From an uncultured Ruminococcus sp. (GTDB lineage: Bacteria > Bacillota > Clostridia > Oscillospirales > Ruminococcaceae), in NCBI GenBank assembly GCA_947176565.1, contig CAMWRC010000073.1:1-6384 (forward strand): DNA of 6,384 bases, in the 5' to 3' direction. Each line of letters starts with the position of its first letter. The stretch's first letter is position 1. Positions 1 to 5,783 of this stretch are shown here, piece after piece. Below the pieces are notes generated by a model. It had not been told where the DNA came from, ran no database searches, and saw only the letters and a list, made by a program, of their open reading frames with translations. The position numbers and the translations under genes are program-made.

Positions 1-114
1 ATCATAAGCAGCGCAGCAAATGCAGTTCCGCAGATTATTGAGAAAATCCAGAGGATAATCGCAAAGAAAAAAGGAAATCCCGCCGGTGAAAGTGAAGTAA
101 CTATAAGCGATTAA
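1..114 (+). CDS. 3' end of a probable GerW/YtfJ-family sporulation protein (partial)
   Basis: An open frame enters from the left edge and ends at TAA 112-114, giving the last 37 residues of a protein. The visible tail contains NAVPQIIEKIQRIIAKKK followed by a short polar end (GNPAGESEVTISD). An amphipathic helix of the 'PQ.IEKIQ' type followed by a charged, variable tail is what I remember from the C-terminus of GerW/YtfJ proteins, which are involved in spore germination and cortex processing. In many Clostridia the order scpA-scpB-(DUF2953)-ytfJ-dac-rluB is common, so the dacB and rluB neighbours support this guess. The catalytic or diagnostic part of the protein lies outside the window. The open frame is clear, but the family name rests on a short tail plus synteny; another small helical protein is possible. 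Confidence 0.5.
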   Translation: MISSAANAVPQIIEKIQRIIAKKKGNPAGESEVTISD

Positions 115-195
115 AATTTTACGGCTGCTGACAAAAACAGGCATATATGTTCCCGACAGCTGAATTAATTCATGTTTTTCTGCATAAAATTTATA

Positions 196-213
196 AATAT
201 TATGAATATTATG
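196..213 (+). repeat. Two head-to-tail copies of the 9-mer AATATTATG
   Basis: AATATTATG occurs at 196-204 and again at 205-213 with no gap, ending directly before the dacB ribosome binding site. It is an exact tandem duplication but AT-rich, so chance or replication slippage is a sufficient explanation. Each copy contains an ATG in the same reading frame, which continues into dacB; neither has a good ribosome binding site. Confidence 0.6.
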
Positions 214-214
214 C

Positions 215-224
215 GGAAGGGTGA
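215..224 (+). promoter_or_regulatory. Ribosome binding site that fixes the dacB start
   Basis: GGAAGGGTGA lies 4 nt before the ATG at 229. This selects 229 over the in-frame upstream ATGs (172, 202, 211), which lack a comparable site and would add a hydrophobic stretch in front of a well-formed signal peptide. Confidence 0.75.
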
Positions 225-228
225 TAGT

Positions 229-1482
229 ATGAAAAAATTTGCTGTTATTCCGGCAGTTTTATGCTGTCTGGCAGTTGCAGATTGTATTCCTGCACATGCA
301 GAAGATATTGAAAATACTGAGATTATTGATAGTATTGAAAATATTGATGATACTGAAAATGTCGAGACTGCTGGAAATGTCGGTAATATCGAAGTTTCAG
401 CAAAAGCGGCTGTGGTCATTTCTGCCGATACGGGAGAAATAATCTATTCGCACAACAGCAGCGAAAAGCTTCCTATGGCGAGTACCACGAAAATAATGTC
501 AGTTCTGCTTACCCTGGAATCAGGCGGACTTGATATTCCTTTTGTTGTTGATTCCGATGCTATACGCGTTGAGGGTTCATCTATGGGATTGCAGGAGGGA
601 GATACGGTTACAAAATATGCCCTTTGCTGCGGTATGCTTCTTCCGTCTGGAAACGATGCGGCAAATGCTGCAGCTGTTGCAGTTGCCGGAAGTATCGAGA
701 AATTCGCGGATATGATGAACAAACGCGCTCAGGAACTGGGACTCAGCAAGACTTATTTTGTTACGCCGTCCGGACTTGAGGGAACAGGTCACGGCTCGTC
801 TGCTGAAGATATGGCTGTTCTGGCGGCTGAGGCTCTGAAAAACAAGACGTTCCGCGAGATATGCTCCTCAGAAACCATAAAGCTTGAGTTTGGAAATCCG
901 CCGTTTCCGCGCTGGCTTAAAAATACAAACAAGTTGCTTTCTCTTTACAGCGGAACATATGGAGTAAAAACAGGATTTACCGACGAAGCCGGCAGATGTC
1001 TTGTATCAGCCTGTTGTCGTGACGGAAAAAATCTTGTATGCGTTACTCTCAATGACCCGAACGACTGGAACGACCATATGAATCTGTATGATTTCTGTTT
1101 CAATCGTGTGGAAACTGTAATTCCAGATATTCCGCAGGATTTGCAGCTTGACCTTGCCGGTTCGTATAGTGATAAGATAAACGTTACGGCAGGAGGCGGA
1201 ATCGCCGGTATTACCATAGGCGCAGACGGCTGCGGGGATTTGACATATACGGTTTCAGCTCCGCCGTTTGTCTATGCTCCGGTAAGTGCAGGCGATGAAC
1301 TTGCTGAACTGATAATAAGCCTTAATGGCAGGGAGATACGCCGGATTCCGCTGTATGCCGCGGAAAATGCAGAATATAAGCCAGCAGAGGAAAAAAAGAA
1401 AAAAAATATTGCAGATAAATTTATTTCAAAAGTAAAGGATATATTTAATGGAAAAGATAAGAATACAGAAAATGATTGCTGA
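229..1482 (+). CDS. dacB: DacB-type D-alanyl-D-alanine carboxypeptidase (peptidase S11, penicillin-binding)
   Basis: The 417-residue protein removes the terminal D-Ala from peptidoglycan pentapeptides outside the membrane. The signal peptide is residues 1-24 (MKK, a hydrophobic core, AHA before E25). Residues 25-55 form an acidic low-complexity linker. All three S11 active-site motifs are present: SxxK as S85-T-T-K88, SxN as S140-G-N142 and KTG at 247-249. The block LNDPNDWNDHM (274-284) and the motif spacing resemble B. subtilis DacB (PBP5*), the sigma-E-controlled enzyme that sets spore-cortex cross-linking, more than vegetative DacA. A PBP5_C-like beta domain follows (about 300-366). The end (about 379-400) is a lysine-rich amphipathic segment of the kind that attaches these enzymes to the membrane. 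The last 35 nt overlap rluB. Enzyme class is very secure; DacB rather than DacF rests on recalled similarity and the rluB neighbour. Confidence 0.93.
   Translation: MKKFAVIPAVLCCLAVADCIPAHAEDIENTEIIDSIENIDDTENVETAGNVGNIEVSAKAAVVISADTGEIIYSHNSSEKLPMASTTKIMSVLLTLESGGLDIPFVVDSDAIRVEGSSMGLQEGDTVTKYALCCGMLLPSGNDAANAAAVAVAGSIEKFADMMNKRAQELGLSKTYFVTPSGLEGTGHGSSAEDMAVLAAEALKNKTFREICSSETIKLEFGNPPFPRWLKNTNKLLSLYSGTYGVKTGFTDEAGRCLVSACCRDGKNLVCVTLNDPNDWNDHMNLYDFCFNRVETVIPDIPQDLQLDLAGSYSDKINVTAGGGIAGITIGADGCGDLTYTVSAPPFVYAPVSAGDELAELIISLNGREIRRIPLYAAENAEYKPAEEKKKKNIADKFISKVKDIFNGKDKNTENDC
301..393 (+). repeat. Degenerate in-frame repeat encoding an acidic linker in DacB
   Basis: The DNA just after the signal-peptide codons is built from near-repeats of GAtATTGAAAATaCTGA: copies begin near 304, 330 and 345, with a decayed continuation to about 393. 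The translated linker (residues 25-55) is a run of Asp, Glu, Asn and Ile/Val units such as IENTE, IENID and TENVE. The repeat keeps the reading frame, so copy number could change without killing the gene. Function, if any, would be as a charged spacer between the leader and the catalytic domain. Confidence 0.55.
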
Positions 1483-2179
1483 CAGCGGATTCTGTTCACG
1501 CAGAAAGGCTGATGAGCTTATATCAGAGGGCAGAGTGAAGCTTAACGGCAGACCTGTTAAACTGGGAGACAAATGTACATTCAGGGATATTATAACTGTT
1601 GACGACGAACGTATTCGTATATCGCGTAAAAAGAATTATATTTATATCATGCTGAATAAACCGCGCGGATATGTCACGACAGTTTCTGACGAACTCAACC
1701 GCCGGTGCGTCATGGATTTGCTTGATGATATTGATGAGCGTGTTTATCCCGTGGGCAGGCTTGACCGCAATTCCGAGGGATTGTTGCTGTTTACCAATGA
1801 CGGCGAGTTTGCCAATTCAATAATGCACCCCACCCGTCATATTTCCAAGACATACCGCGTAACTGTACGTCCGGATATAAACGATGAACAGCTTGTAAAG
1901 CTTTCGGGCGGCGTGGAGATTGACGGAAAAACAACTCTGCCGGCAAATGTGGTGGTCAAGGAAAAACAACAGGGACGTGTTGTTCTGCTTATTACCATAC
2001 ATGAGGGCAGAAACAGGCAGATACGGAAAATGTGCGAAGCTGTAGGACTTGAAGTTGCACGCCTGAGACGTATAAGCATCGGACCACTGAAACTTGGTAT
2101 GCTTAAACCCGGAACGTGGCGTGAACTCACAGCTGAGGAACTCCGCGCACTTAGAACCGCTGCCGGTAAGGAGAAGTAA
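1448..2179 (+). CDS. rluB: 23S rRNA pseudouridine synthase RluB (RsuA/RluB/E/F family)
   Basis: The 243-residue cytoplasmic enzyme converts a uridine of 23S rRNA (domain V region in the characterised RluB proteins) to pseudouridine. Residues 1-60 are an S4 RNA-binding domain (EKIRIQKMIADSGFCSRRKA). The catalytic motif is GRLDRNSEGLLLFTNDG at 103-119, with nucleophile D106. The supporting motifs KTYRV (124-128) and EGRNRQIRKM (166-175) are present, and the ending LKLGMLKPGTWRELT fits RluB. Length is typical. The start at 1448 matches the canonical S4 beginning and has AAAGGA at 1434-1439 upstream, so the 35-nt overlap with dacB is real. Stop codon TAA is followed at once by the next ATG. Confidence 0.93.
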   Translation: MEKIRIQKMIADSGFCSRRKADELISEGRVKLNGRPVKLGDKCTFRDIITVDDERIRISRKKNYIYIMLNKPRGYVTTVSDELNRRCVMDLLDDIDERVYPVGRLDRNSEGLLLFTNDGEFANSIMHPTRHISKTYRVTVRPDINDEQLVKLSGGVEIDGKTTLPANVVVKEKQQGRVVLLITIHEGRNRQIRKMCEAVGLEVARLRRISIGPLKLGMLKPGTWRELTAEELRALRTAAGKEK

Positions 2180-2560
2180 ATGCTTGAAATACAGGAAAAA
2201 TTTGATACTGAGGGCTATGAGGATATAATCGCCGCGGCAGGCGTGGATAATATTCATATTACTGAGGCAATGGACAAGGGAAAATCCATAGGCTATATCG
2301 CGTATGCCTATGAGACGGAATGTACTGTCGTATATGGATATGACGACGGCGGCGACCTTATGCTCTGTGATGGTCTTGTGCGTTCAGTCATGTTCAAGAG
2401 CGTGCTGAAAGGAATCGAAACGATGATTTTTAAACTTCCCGATAAGGACGGATTTGTAAATCTCAGAAAATTGAAGTTCCTTGAGGGTGACAGCACAATA
2501 TGCGAAAATCTTGACGGATTTATGAATGCATGCAAAAATTGCAGGAGAGGTGAAATTTAG
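2180..2560 (+). CDS. Unrecognised 126-aa cytoplasmic protein, possibly a degenerate GNAT-fold domain
   Basis: I do not recognise this protein with certainty. It starts at the ATG directly after the rluB stop, behind a strong AAGGAGA (about 2167-2173), and ends by overlapping the metA GTG by one base, so it is clearly a translated member of the operon. There is no signal peptide or membrane helix. The middle, [17 protein letters not shown] (38-54), looks like paired beta strands; [17 protein letters not shown] (64-80) looks like the following helix; and LRKLKFLEG (95-103) recalls the 'L.KLGF' element near the end of GNAT acetyltransferases. The classic acetyl-CoA loop (Q/RxxGxG/A) is not visible, so catalysis is doubtful. 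It has five cysteines: C48, C63, C108 and a terminal CKNC (118-121) that could bind metal or form a disulfide. A GNAT relationship is inference only. Confidence 0.82.
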   Translation: MLEIQEKFDTEGYEDIIAAAGVDNIHITEAMDKGKSIGYIAYAYETECTVVYGYDDGGDLMLCDGLVRSVMFKSVLKGIETMIFKLPDKDGFVNLRKLKFLEGDSTICENLDGFMNACKNCRRGEI

Positions 2561-3507
2561 TGCCGATAAGAATTTCCTCTGAACTTCCGGCATTCCAGAC
2601 GCTTGGCAGTGAAAATATATTCGTTATGTCAAAGGAACGTGCGGAACATCAGGATATTCGTCCGCTTAAAGTTATTATCCTGAACATAATGCCGAAAAAA
2701 ATTGAAACAGAATGTCAGCTTCTCAGGCTTCTCAGCAATACGCCGCTTCAGGTGGATATTGAACTGCTTCAGATGGCATCTCATGTTTCAAAAAATACAT
2801 CAAGACATCATCTTGAATCTTTTTATAAAACTTTTGACGAAATAAAATCCTGCCGGTATGACGGAATGATTGTCACTGGCGCGCCGGTTGAACTTCTGGA
2901 TTACGAAGATGTGGACTACTGGAACGAGATAACTCAGATATTCGAGTGGTCTAAAACTCATGTATTCTCAACGCTTCATATCTGCTGGGCAGCGCAGGCA
3001 GGATTATATTATCATTTCGGGGTTCCTAAATATCCGCTCAGGCAGAAAATGTTCGGTATATTTCAGCATAGGGCGGAAGTCGAAAACAGTCTGCTCCTGC
3101 GCGGATTTGATGATGTGTTCTGCGTTCCGCACAGCAGGAATACAGAAGTACGGCGTGAGGATATTGAAAAGGTCAGTCAGCTTGAAATACTGACAAGCTC
3201 CGCGGTTTCCGGAGTTCACATAATCGCCAATAAGAATGGCAGGCAGTATTTTATTACAGGTCATTCGGAATACGACCGTGATACTATAGCAAATGAGTAT
3301 TTCCGTGATGTGAAAAAAGGTCTTGATATACAGATTCCGTATAATTATTTTCCCGATGACAATCCCGAAAATACACCATTTTTCTCGTGGAGATGCACGG
3401 CAAATCTTATGTTTTCGAACTGGCTTAATTACTGTGTATATCAGCGCACGCCGTATAATCTGGACGAGCTTGAAATACGCAGCTGGACATGGGAAACAGA
3501 CTATTAA
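2560..3507 (+). CDS. metA: Homoserine O-acetyltransferase, MetA family
   Basis: The 315-residue enzyme acylates L-homoserine, the first committed step of methionine synthesis. The numbering lines up with E. coli MetA without gaps at the active site: K46-K47 in [11 protein letters not shown], catalytic C142 in [11 protein letters not shown]192-R193, H235 and E237 in TGHSEYD, and R249. Residue 111, just after GAPV, is Glu. In characterised members Glu111 gives acetyl-CoA specificity and Gly111 succinyl-CoA, so this is predicted to be an acetyltransferase (MetAA) despite frequent 'succinyltransferase' labels. The start is GTG at 2560, overlapping the preceding TAG by one base, behind AGGAGAGGTGA (2543-2553); the N-terminus [11 protein letters not shown] matches the family start. 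No leader, SAM riboswitch or T-box can fit before it. Confidence 0.96.
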   Translation: MPIRISSELPAFQTLGSENIFVMSKERAEHQDIRPLKVIILNIMPKKIETECQLLRLLSNTPLQVDIELLQMASHVSKNTSRHHLESFYKTFDEIKSCRYDGMIVTGAPVELLDYEDVDYWNEITQIFEWSKTHVFSTLHICWAAQAGLYYHFGVPKYPLRQKMFGIFQHRAEVENSLLLRGFDDVFCVPHSRNTEVRREDIEKVSQLEILTSSAVSGVHIIANKNGRQYFITGHSEYDRDTIANEYFRDVKKGLDIQIPYNYFPDDNPENTPFFSWRCTANLMFSNWLNYCVYQRTPYNLDELEIRSWTWETDY

Positions 3508-3537
3508 TATTTATCAGTATATTTTTGAGGTGAAAAA

Positions 3538-4113
3538 ATGGAAGATTATAATTCTAATAATGTTTATCCGGATTACAACGGCGGAAATAATCAGCAGTTC
3601 TCTAATATTCCGGAAAAAAAGCCAAAGTGGGCAGCAATCACAAGCTTCGTGCTTAGTATCGTAACTATAATCACCTGCTGCTGTACTACGTATGTGACCG
3701 CTGTTCTGTCCCTTATCTTCGGCATAATCTCTCTTGCTAAGAAATGGGGAGGAAAAGGTCTTGCAATCGCCGGAGTTATCATATCATCGATTGCACTTGT
3801 TCTGACAATCGTAATCAATACAGCATTTGCCGGAATAAGCAATGATATAGAAAAATTCGCTCTTAATGCCGACGGATATATTGACGAATACGAAAGAACC
3901 GGAGAAGTTCCGGACGACTTCGCAAAATATAATGACGAAAAATATCAGTGGTATTTCAACGCAATGGGATATGACAGCTTTGACGGCTTCTATGATGACT
4001 TCATAAAGGTATTCGAATCGACATACAGTAAAAATAATTCTTCCGGCAGTGACTACAGTTACAGCAACGATAATAACAGCAGCAATTTCGGAGAAAATCC
4101 GGTTGATATATAA
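3538..4113 (+). CDS. DUF4190-like two-helix membrane protein with an extracytoplasmic acidic tail
   Basis: The 191-residue protein has a polar Asn/Tyr-rich N-terminus (1-28), then KKPKW, a membrane segment at about 32-63 containing C47-C-C49, a basic turn KKWGGKG (68-74) and a second membrane segment at about 74-98. That layout, including a GKGLAIAG-type entry into helix 2, is typical of DUF4190 proteins, whose function is unknown. Residues 100-160 form an acidic, aromatic-rich domain (YDSFDGFYDDF at 145-155), followed by a Ser/Asn-rich tail. The start has GAGGTGA at 3527-3533, four bases before the ATG. It lies 30 nt after metA with no terminator between them, and is the last gene before a strong terminator. 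A role at the cell surface is only inferred from topology. Confidence 0.85.
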   Translation: MEDYNSNNVYPDYNGGNNQQFSNIPEKKPKWAAITSFVLSIVTIITCCCTTYVTAVLSLIFGIISLAKKWGGKGLAIAGVIISSIALVLTIVINTAFAGISNDIEKFALNADGYIDEYERTGEVPDDFAKYNDEKYQWYFNAMGYDSFDGFYDDFIKVFESTYSKNNSSGSDYSYSNDNNSSNFGENPVDI

Positions 4114-4118
4114 ACCGG
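4099..4118 (+). repeat. Small inverted repeat across the stop codon of the DUF4190-like gene
   Basis: CCGGTT (4099-4104) and AACCGG (4113-4118) form a 6-bp stem around an 8-nt loop that includes most of the TAA stop. It sits 8 nt before the main terminator hairpin and may help protect the 3' end or form part of a double-hairpin terminator. The stem is short, so this is a weak call. Confidence 0.35.
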
Positions 4119-4123
4119 TGATT

Positions 4124-4166
4124 AAAAAATCCTGTACCTTTAAATGGTACAGGATTTCTTTTATTA
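4124..4166 (+). terminator. Strong rho-independent terminator after the dacB-rluB-metA gene string
   Basis: A perfect 12-bp stem is formed by AAATCCTGTACC (4127-4138) and GGTACAGGATTT (4146-4157) around a 7-nt loop, followed by CTTTTATTAT. A-residues at 4124-4126 precede the left arm, so the structure may also work weakly in the other direction. It lies 10 nt after the stop of the upstream gene and separates that operon from spoIIP. Confidence 0.9.
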
Positions 4167-4287
4167 TAATCTATTATATGTCAATATCCGCCGGAAAAAC
4201 AAGTGCTATTTTTTTCCTGTACTGAATATAATTTCACAAAAGGTCAAATATATCTATAGATTAATATATCAGTAAGGCGGTGTTTGA
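4167..4287 (+). promoter_or_regulatory. spoIIP promoter region (sigma-E-like and sigma-A-like candidates)
   Basis: This AT-rich spacer follows the terminator and must carry the start of spoIIP transcription. Candidate 1, sigma-E-like: GAATATA (4224-4230), 14-nt spacer, CAAATATA (4245-4252); the -35 is good and the -10 is moderate against the B. subtilis consensus. Candidate 2, sigma-A-like: TTCACA (4233-4238), 16-nt spacer, TATAGA (4255-4260). Sigma-E or sigma-F control would fit spoIIP. The spacer also has a 10-bp palindrome ATCTATAGAT (4252-4261) and two copies of AATATATC (4247-4254, 4263-4270). The ribosome binding site AAGGCGGTG precedes the ATG at 4288. Confidence 0.4.
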
Positions 4288-5421
4288 ATGACACGTTATA
4301 AACGGCGGAAAATAGCGGCGGCAGTCAAGTGGACAGCACTTCTTCTGCTTCCGGTTATTGCCGTGGGAACAGCAAAAGGCATGGAATTTCTGAAAACCAA
4401 AGCGGAAAACAGAAACGATACTGTTCAGTGTTCGTCCGTAGAGAGCAGAAAAATGAAAAAGAAAAACGGAAAATCTGATATTCTCAGCGGTGAAGCCATA
4501 TTATCTCACGGATACGGCATATATGCCGAAGTTTCTGATACAGATGTAAGGCTTCAGAATCCTATTGACATGGTTTCGGATAATCCGGGTGACAAGCCGT
4601 ACCCCACTGAATGGACGGCAGGAATTGAAATAACACGCACTACCTATGGCGAATACAGCGGAACTACGTATTTCAATCTTGACAACGGCGGGCAGGTGAA
4701 CAACCGTTCATCAATATCAAATGATGACCTTCTCGCAGAAAGCCGTATTCTGCCCGATTTTACAATCTCAGATACAGATGAACCGCAGGTTCTGATTTAT
4801 CATACACACACTACGGAGAGTTTCGAGCCGTTTGTCCGCGACAATCTTGATGCTGTATTCAACTACCGTACTACTGATTCAACCAAAAATATGATAATGG
4901 TAGGAAATGCAATTCAGGCGGAACTCGAAGCAGCAGGAATAGGAGTTATTCACGTAGTTGAAATACATGATTATCCGTCGTATAACGGTTCATACGAGAG
5001 GAGCAGGGAAAGCATAGTTCCGATACTTGAACAATATCCTACTATAAAGGTTGCGCTTGATATTCACCGCGATGCAATATCAAATGAAACTTTTGCCGCA
5101 CAGCCATATGTTGAGATTGACGGAAAAGAGGCGGCGCAGATAATGATAATTTCGGGCTGTGATGACGGAACGCTCAATATGCCGGATTATCTGAAAAATT
5201 TTCATTTTGCCAGTCATCTCCAGCAGCAGCTTGAAAGCGATTATTCAGGATTTACAAGACCGATACTGTTTGACTATCGTCATTACAATCAGGATTTGAC
5301 AACGGGCAGTCTGCTTATTGAAGTGGGTTCACATGGCAATACACTGGAACAGGTTCAGTATTCCGGACAGCTTATAGGGCGTTCATTGAGCAGACTTCTT
5401 GAAAGCATGAAAGGAAAATAA
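4288..5421 (+). CDS. spoIIP: Stage II sporulation protein P (SpoIIP), peptidoglycan amidase/endopeptidase
   Basis: The 377-residue protein is close to the usual SpoIIP length. In B. subtilis SpoIIP works with SpoIID and SpoIIM to degrade peptidoglycan during engulfment, acting between the mother cell and forespore membranes. Residues 1-8 are basic (RYKRRK) and about 12-29 form the single membrane anchor. A linker and an N-terminal region with Tyr/Thr-rich strands follow. The catalytic domain starts near 165: VLIYHTHTTESF (168-179) carries the family His-Thr-His and E177; DIHRDA is at 258-263; LLIEVGSHGNTLEQ (342-355) carries the late conserved E345. These match the SpoIIP/amidase-like metal site, although I assign exact metal ligands only tentatively. 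It has its own promoter region and no gpr gene upstream, unlike the gpr-spoIIP pairing of Bacillus. Five bases separate it from the next gene. Confidence 0.95.
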   Translation: MTRYKRRKIAAAVKWTALLLLPVIAVGTAKGMEFLKTKAENRNDTVQCSSVESRKMKKKNGKSDILSGEAILSHGYGIYAEVSDTDVRLQNPIDMVSDNPGDKPYPTEWTAGIEITRTTYGEYSGTTYFNLDNGGQVNNRSSISNDDLLAESRILPDFTISDTDEPQVLIYHTHTTESFEPFVRDNLDAVFNYRTTDSTKNMIMVGNAIQAELEAAGIGVIHVVEIHDYPSYNGSYERSRESIVPILEQYPTIKVALDIHRDAISNETFAAQPYVEIDGKEAAQIMIISGCDDGTLNMPDYLKNFHFASHLQQQLESDYSGFTRPILFDYRHYNQDLTTGSLLIEVGSHGNTLEQVQYSGQLIGRSLSRLLESMKGK

Positions 5422-5426
5422 AAATA

Positions 5427-5783
5427 ATGAGAATAATCAGAAAAAATAAAAAACCGGCGGTCAGATGTGTACTTGTATACATCATCGTAACCGTCGGATT
5501 GCTGATGTTTTTATATGCCTATACAAATTCATACAATGAGATGAATACTGAAAAAATCGTACCTGCGATGCTCACAGTCAGTGAAGAAAAAGCAGAATTT
5601 GAAATAATAGGTGGAAAAATAGAATTTGACCTTGAGTTTTTTCAGCCAGAAAGCAAGATTTTTCTGGTACTTTATCTCATATCGGATATTGAAATCAGAG
5701 CGGAAACAGCGGTTCTCACATGGATAACCAGCGTGCTGCGGCATAGTCTGAACGTGCTGTCATTTCATCATGGAAGCTGTTGA
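5427..5783 (+). CDS. Small single-pass membrane protein of unknown function downstream of spoIIP
   Basis: I do not recognise this 118-residue protein. It has a basic N-terminus (MRIIRKNKKPAVR), a membrane helix at about 14-32 (VLVYIIVTVGLLMFLYAY) and an outside portion with NSYNEMNTEKIVPA, an alternating strand-like segment EFEIIGGKIEFDLEFF (57-72) and a second hydrophobic patch SKIFLVLYLIS (76-86). Start is 5 nt after spoIIP with AAAGGA at 5410-5415, a modest site. The first 90 residues look like a real protein; the last 23 are encoded in DNA that also codes, on the other strand, for the end of the papain-like gene, so the true C-terminus deserves caution (a nearby frameshift could explain the overlap). 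Co-transcription with spoIIP suggests an envelope or sporulation role, by inference only. Confidence 0.62.
   Translation: MRIIRKNKKPAVRCVLVYIIVTVGLLMFLYAYTNSYNEMNTEKIVPAMLTVSEEKAEFEIIGGKIEFDLEFFQPESKIFLVLYLISDIEIRAETAVLTWITSVLRHSLNVLSFHHGSC

Larger units (their letters stand above)
115..228 (+). promoter_or_regulatory. AT-rich leader of dacB with weak sigma-E-like / sigma-A-like promoter candidates
   Basis: This 114-nt spacer separates the upstream gene from dacB. CATAAAAT at 183-190 matches 7 of 8 positions of the B. subtilis sigma-E -10 consensus as I know it (CATACAAT), with a poor -35 candidate GAATTAA at 162-168, 14 nt upstream. B. subtilis dacB is sigma-E dependent, so this placement makes biological sense. 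An alternative vegetative reading is TTCATG (169-174), a 17-nt spacer and TATAAA (192-197), with a weak -35. The spacer also holds a 12-bp palindrome TGAATTAATTCA (161-172) and a tandem 9-bp repeat (196-213). No terminator-like hairpin with a T-run is visible after the upstream gene, so read-through is also possible. Confidence 0.3.

Noticed and set aside
172..228. Upstream ATG starts that would lengthen DacB by 19 residues
   Set aside because: The added residues spoil a normal signal peptide, and only the ATG at 229 has a good ribosome binding site.
444..722. 92-aa minus-strand open frame opposite dacB
   Set aside because: It is antisense to the catalytic motifs of dacB, with no ribosome binding site or family signature.
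1817..2257. 146-aa open frame on the minus strand within rluB
   Set aside because: It lies antisense to the well-supported rluB, has no recognisable domain and no clear ribosome binding site; it is a shadow frame.
3508..3537. Possible separate promoter between metA and the DUF4190-like gene
   Set aside because: The 30-nt gap holds only a ribosome binding site and no paired promoter elements.
5646..5667. Hairpin CCAGAAA / TTTCTGG as a terminator for either converging operon
   Set aside because: The 7-bp AT-rich stem has an 8-nt loop and no real T-run on either side; it also lies inside the plus-strand coding frame.
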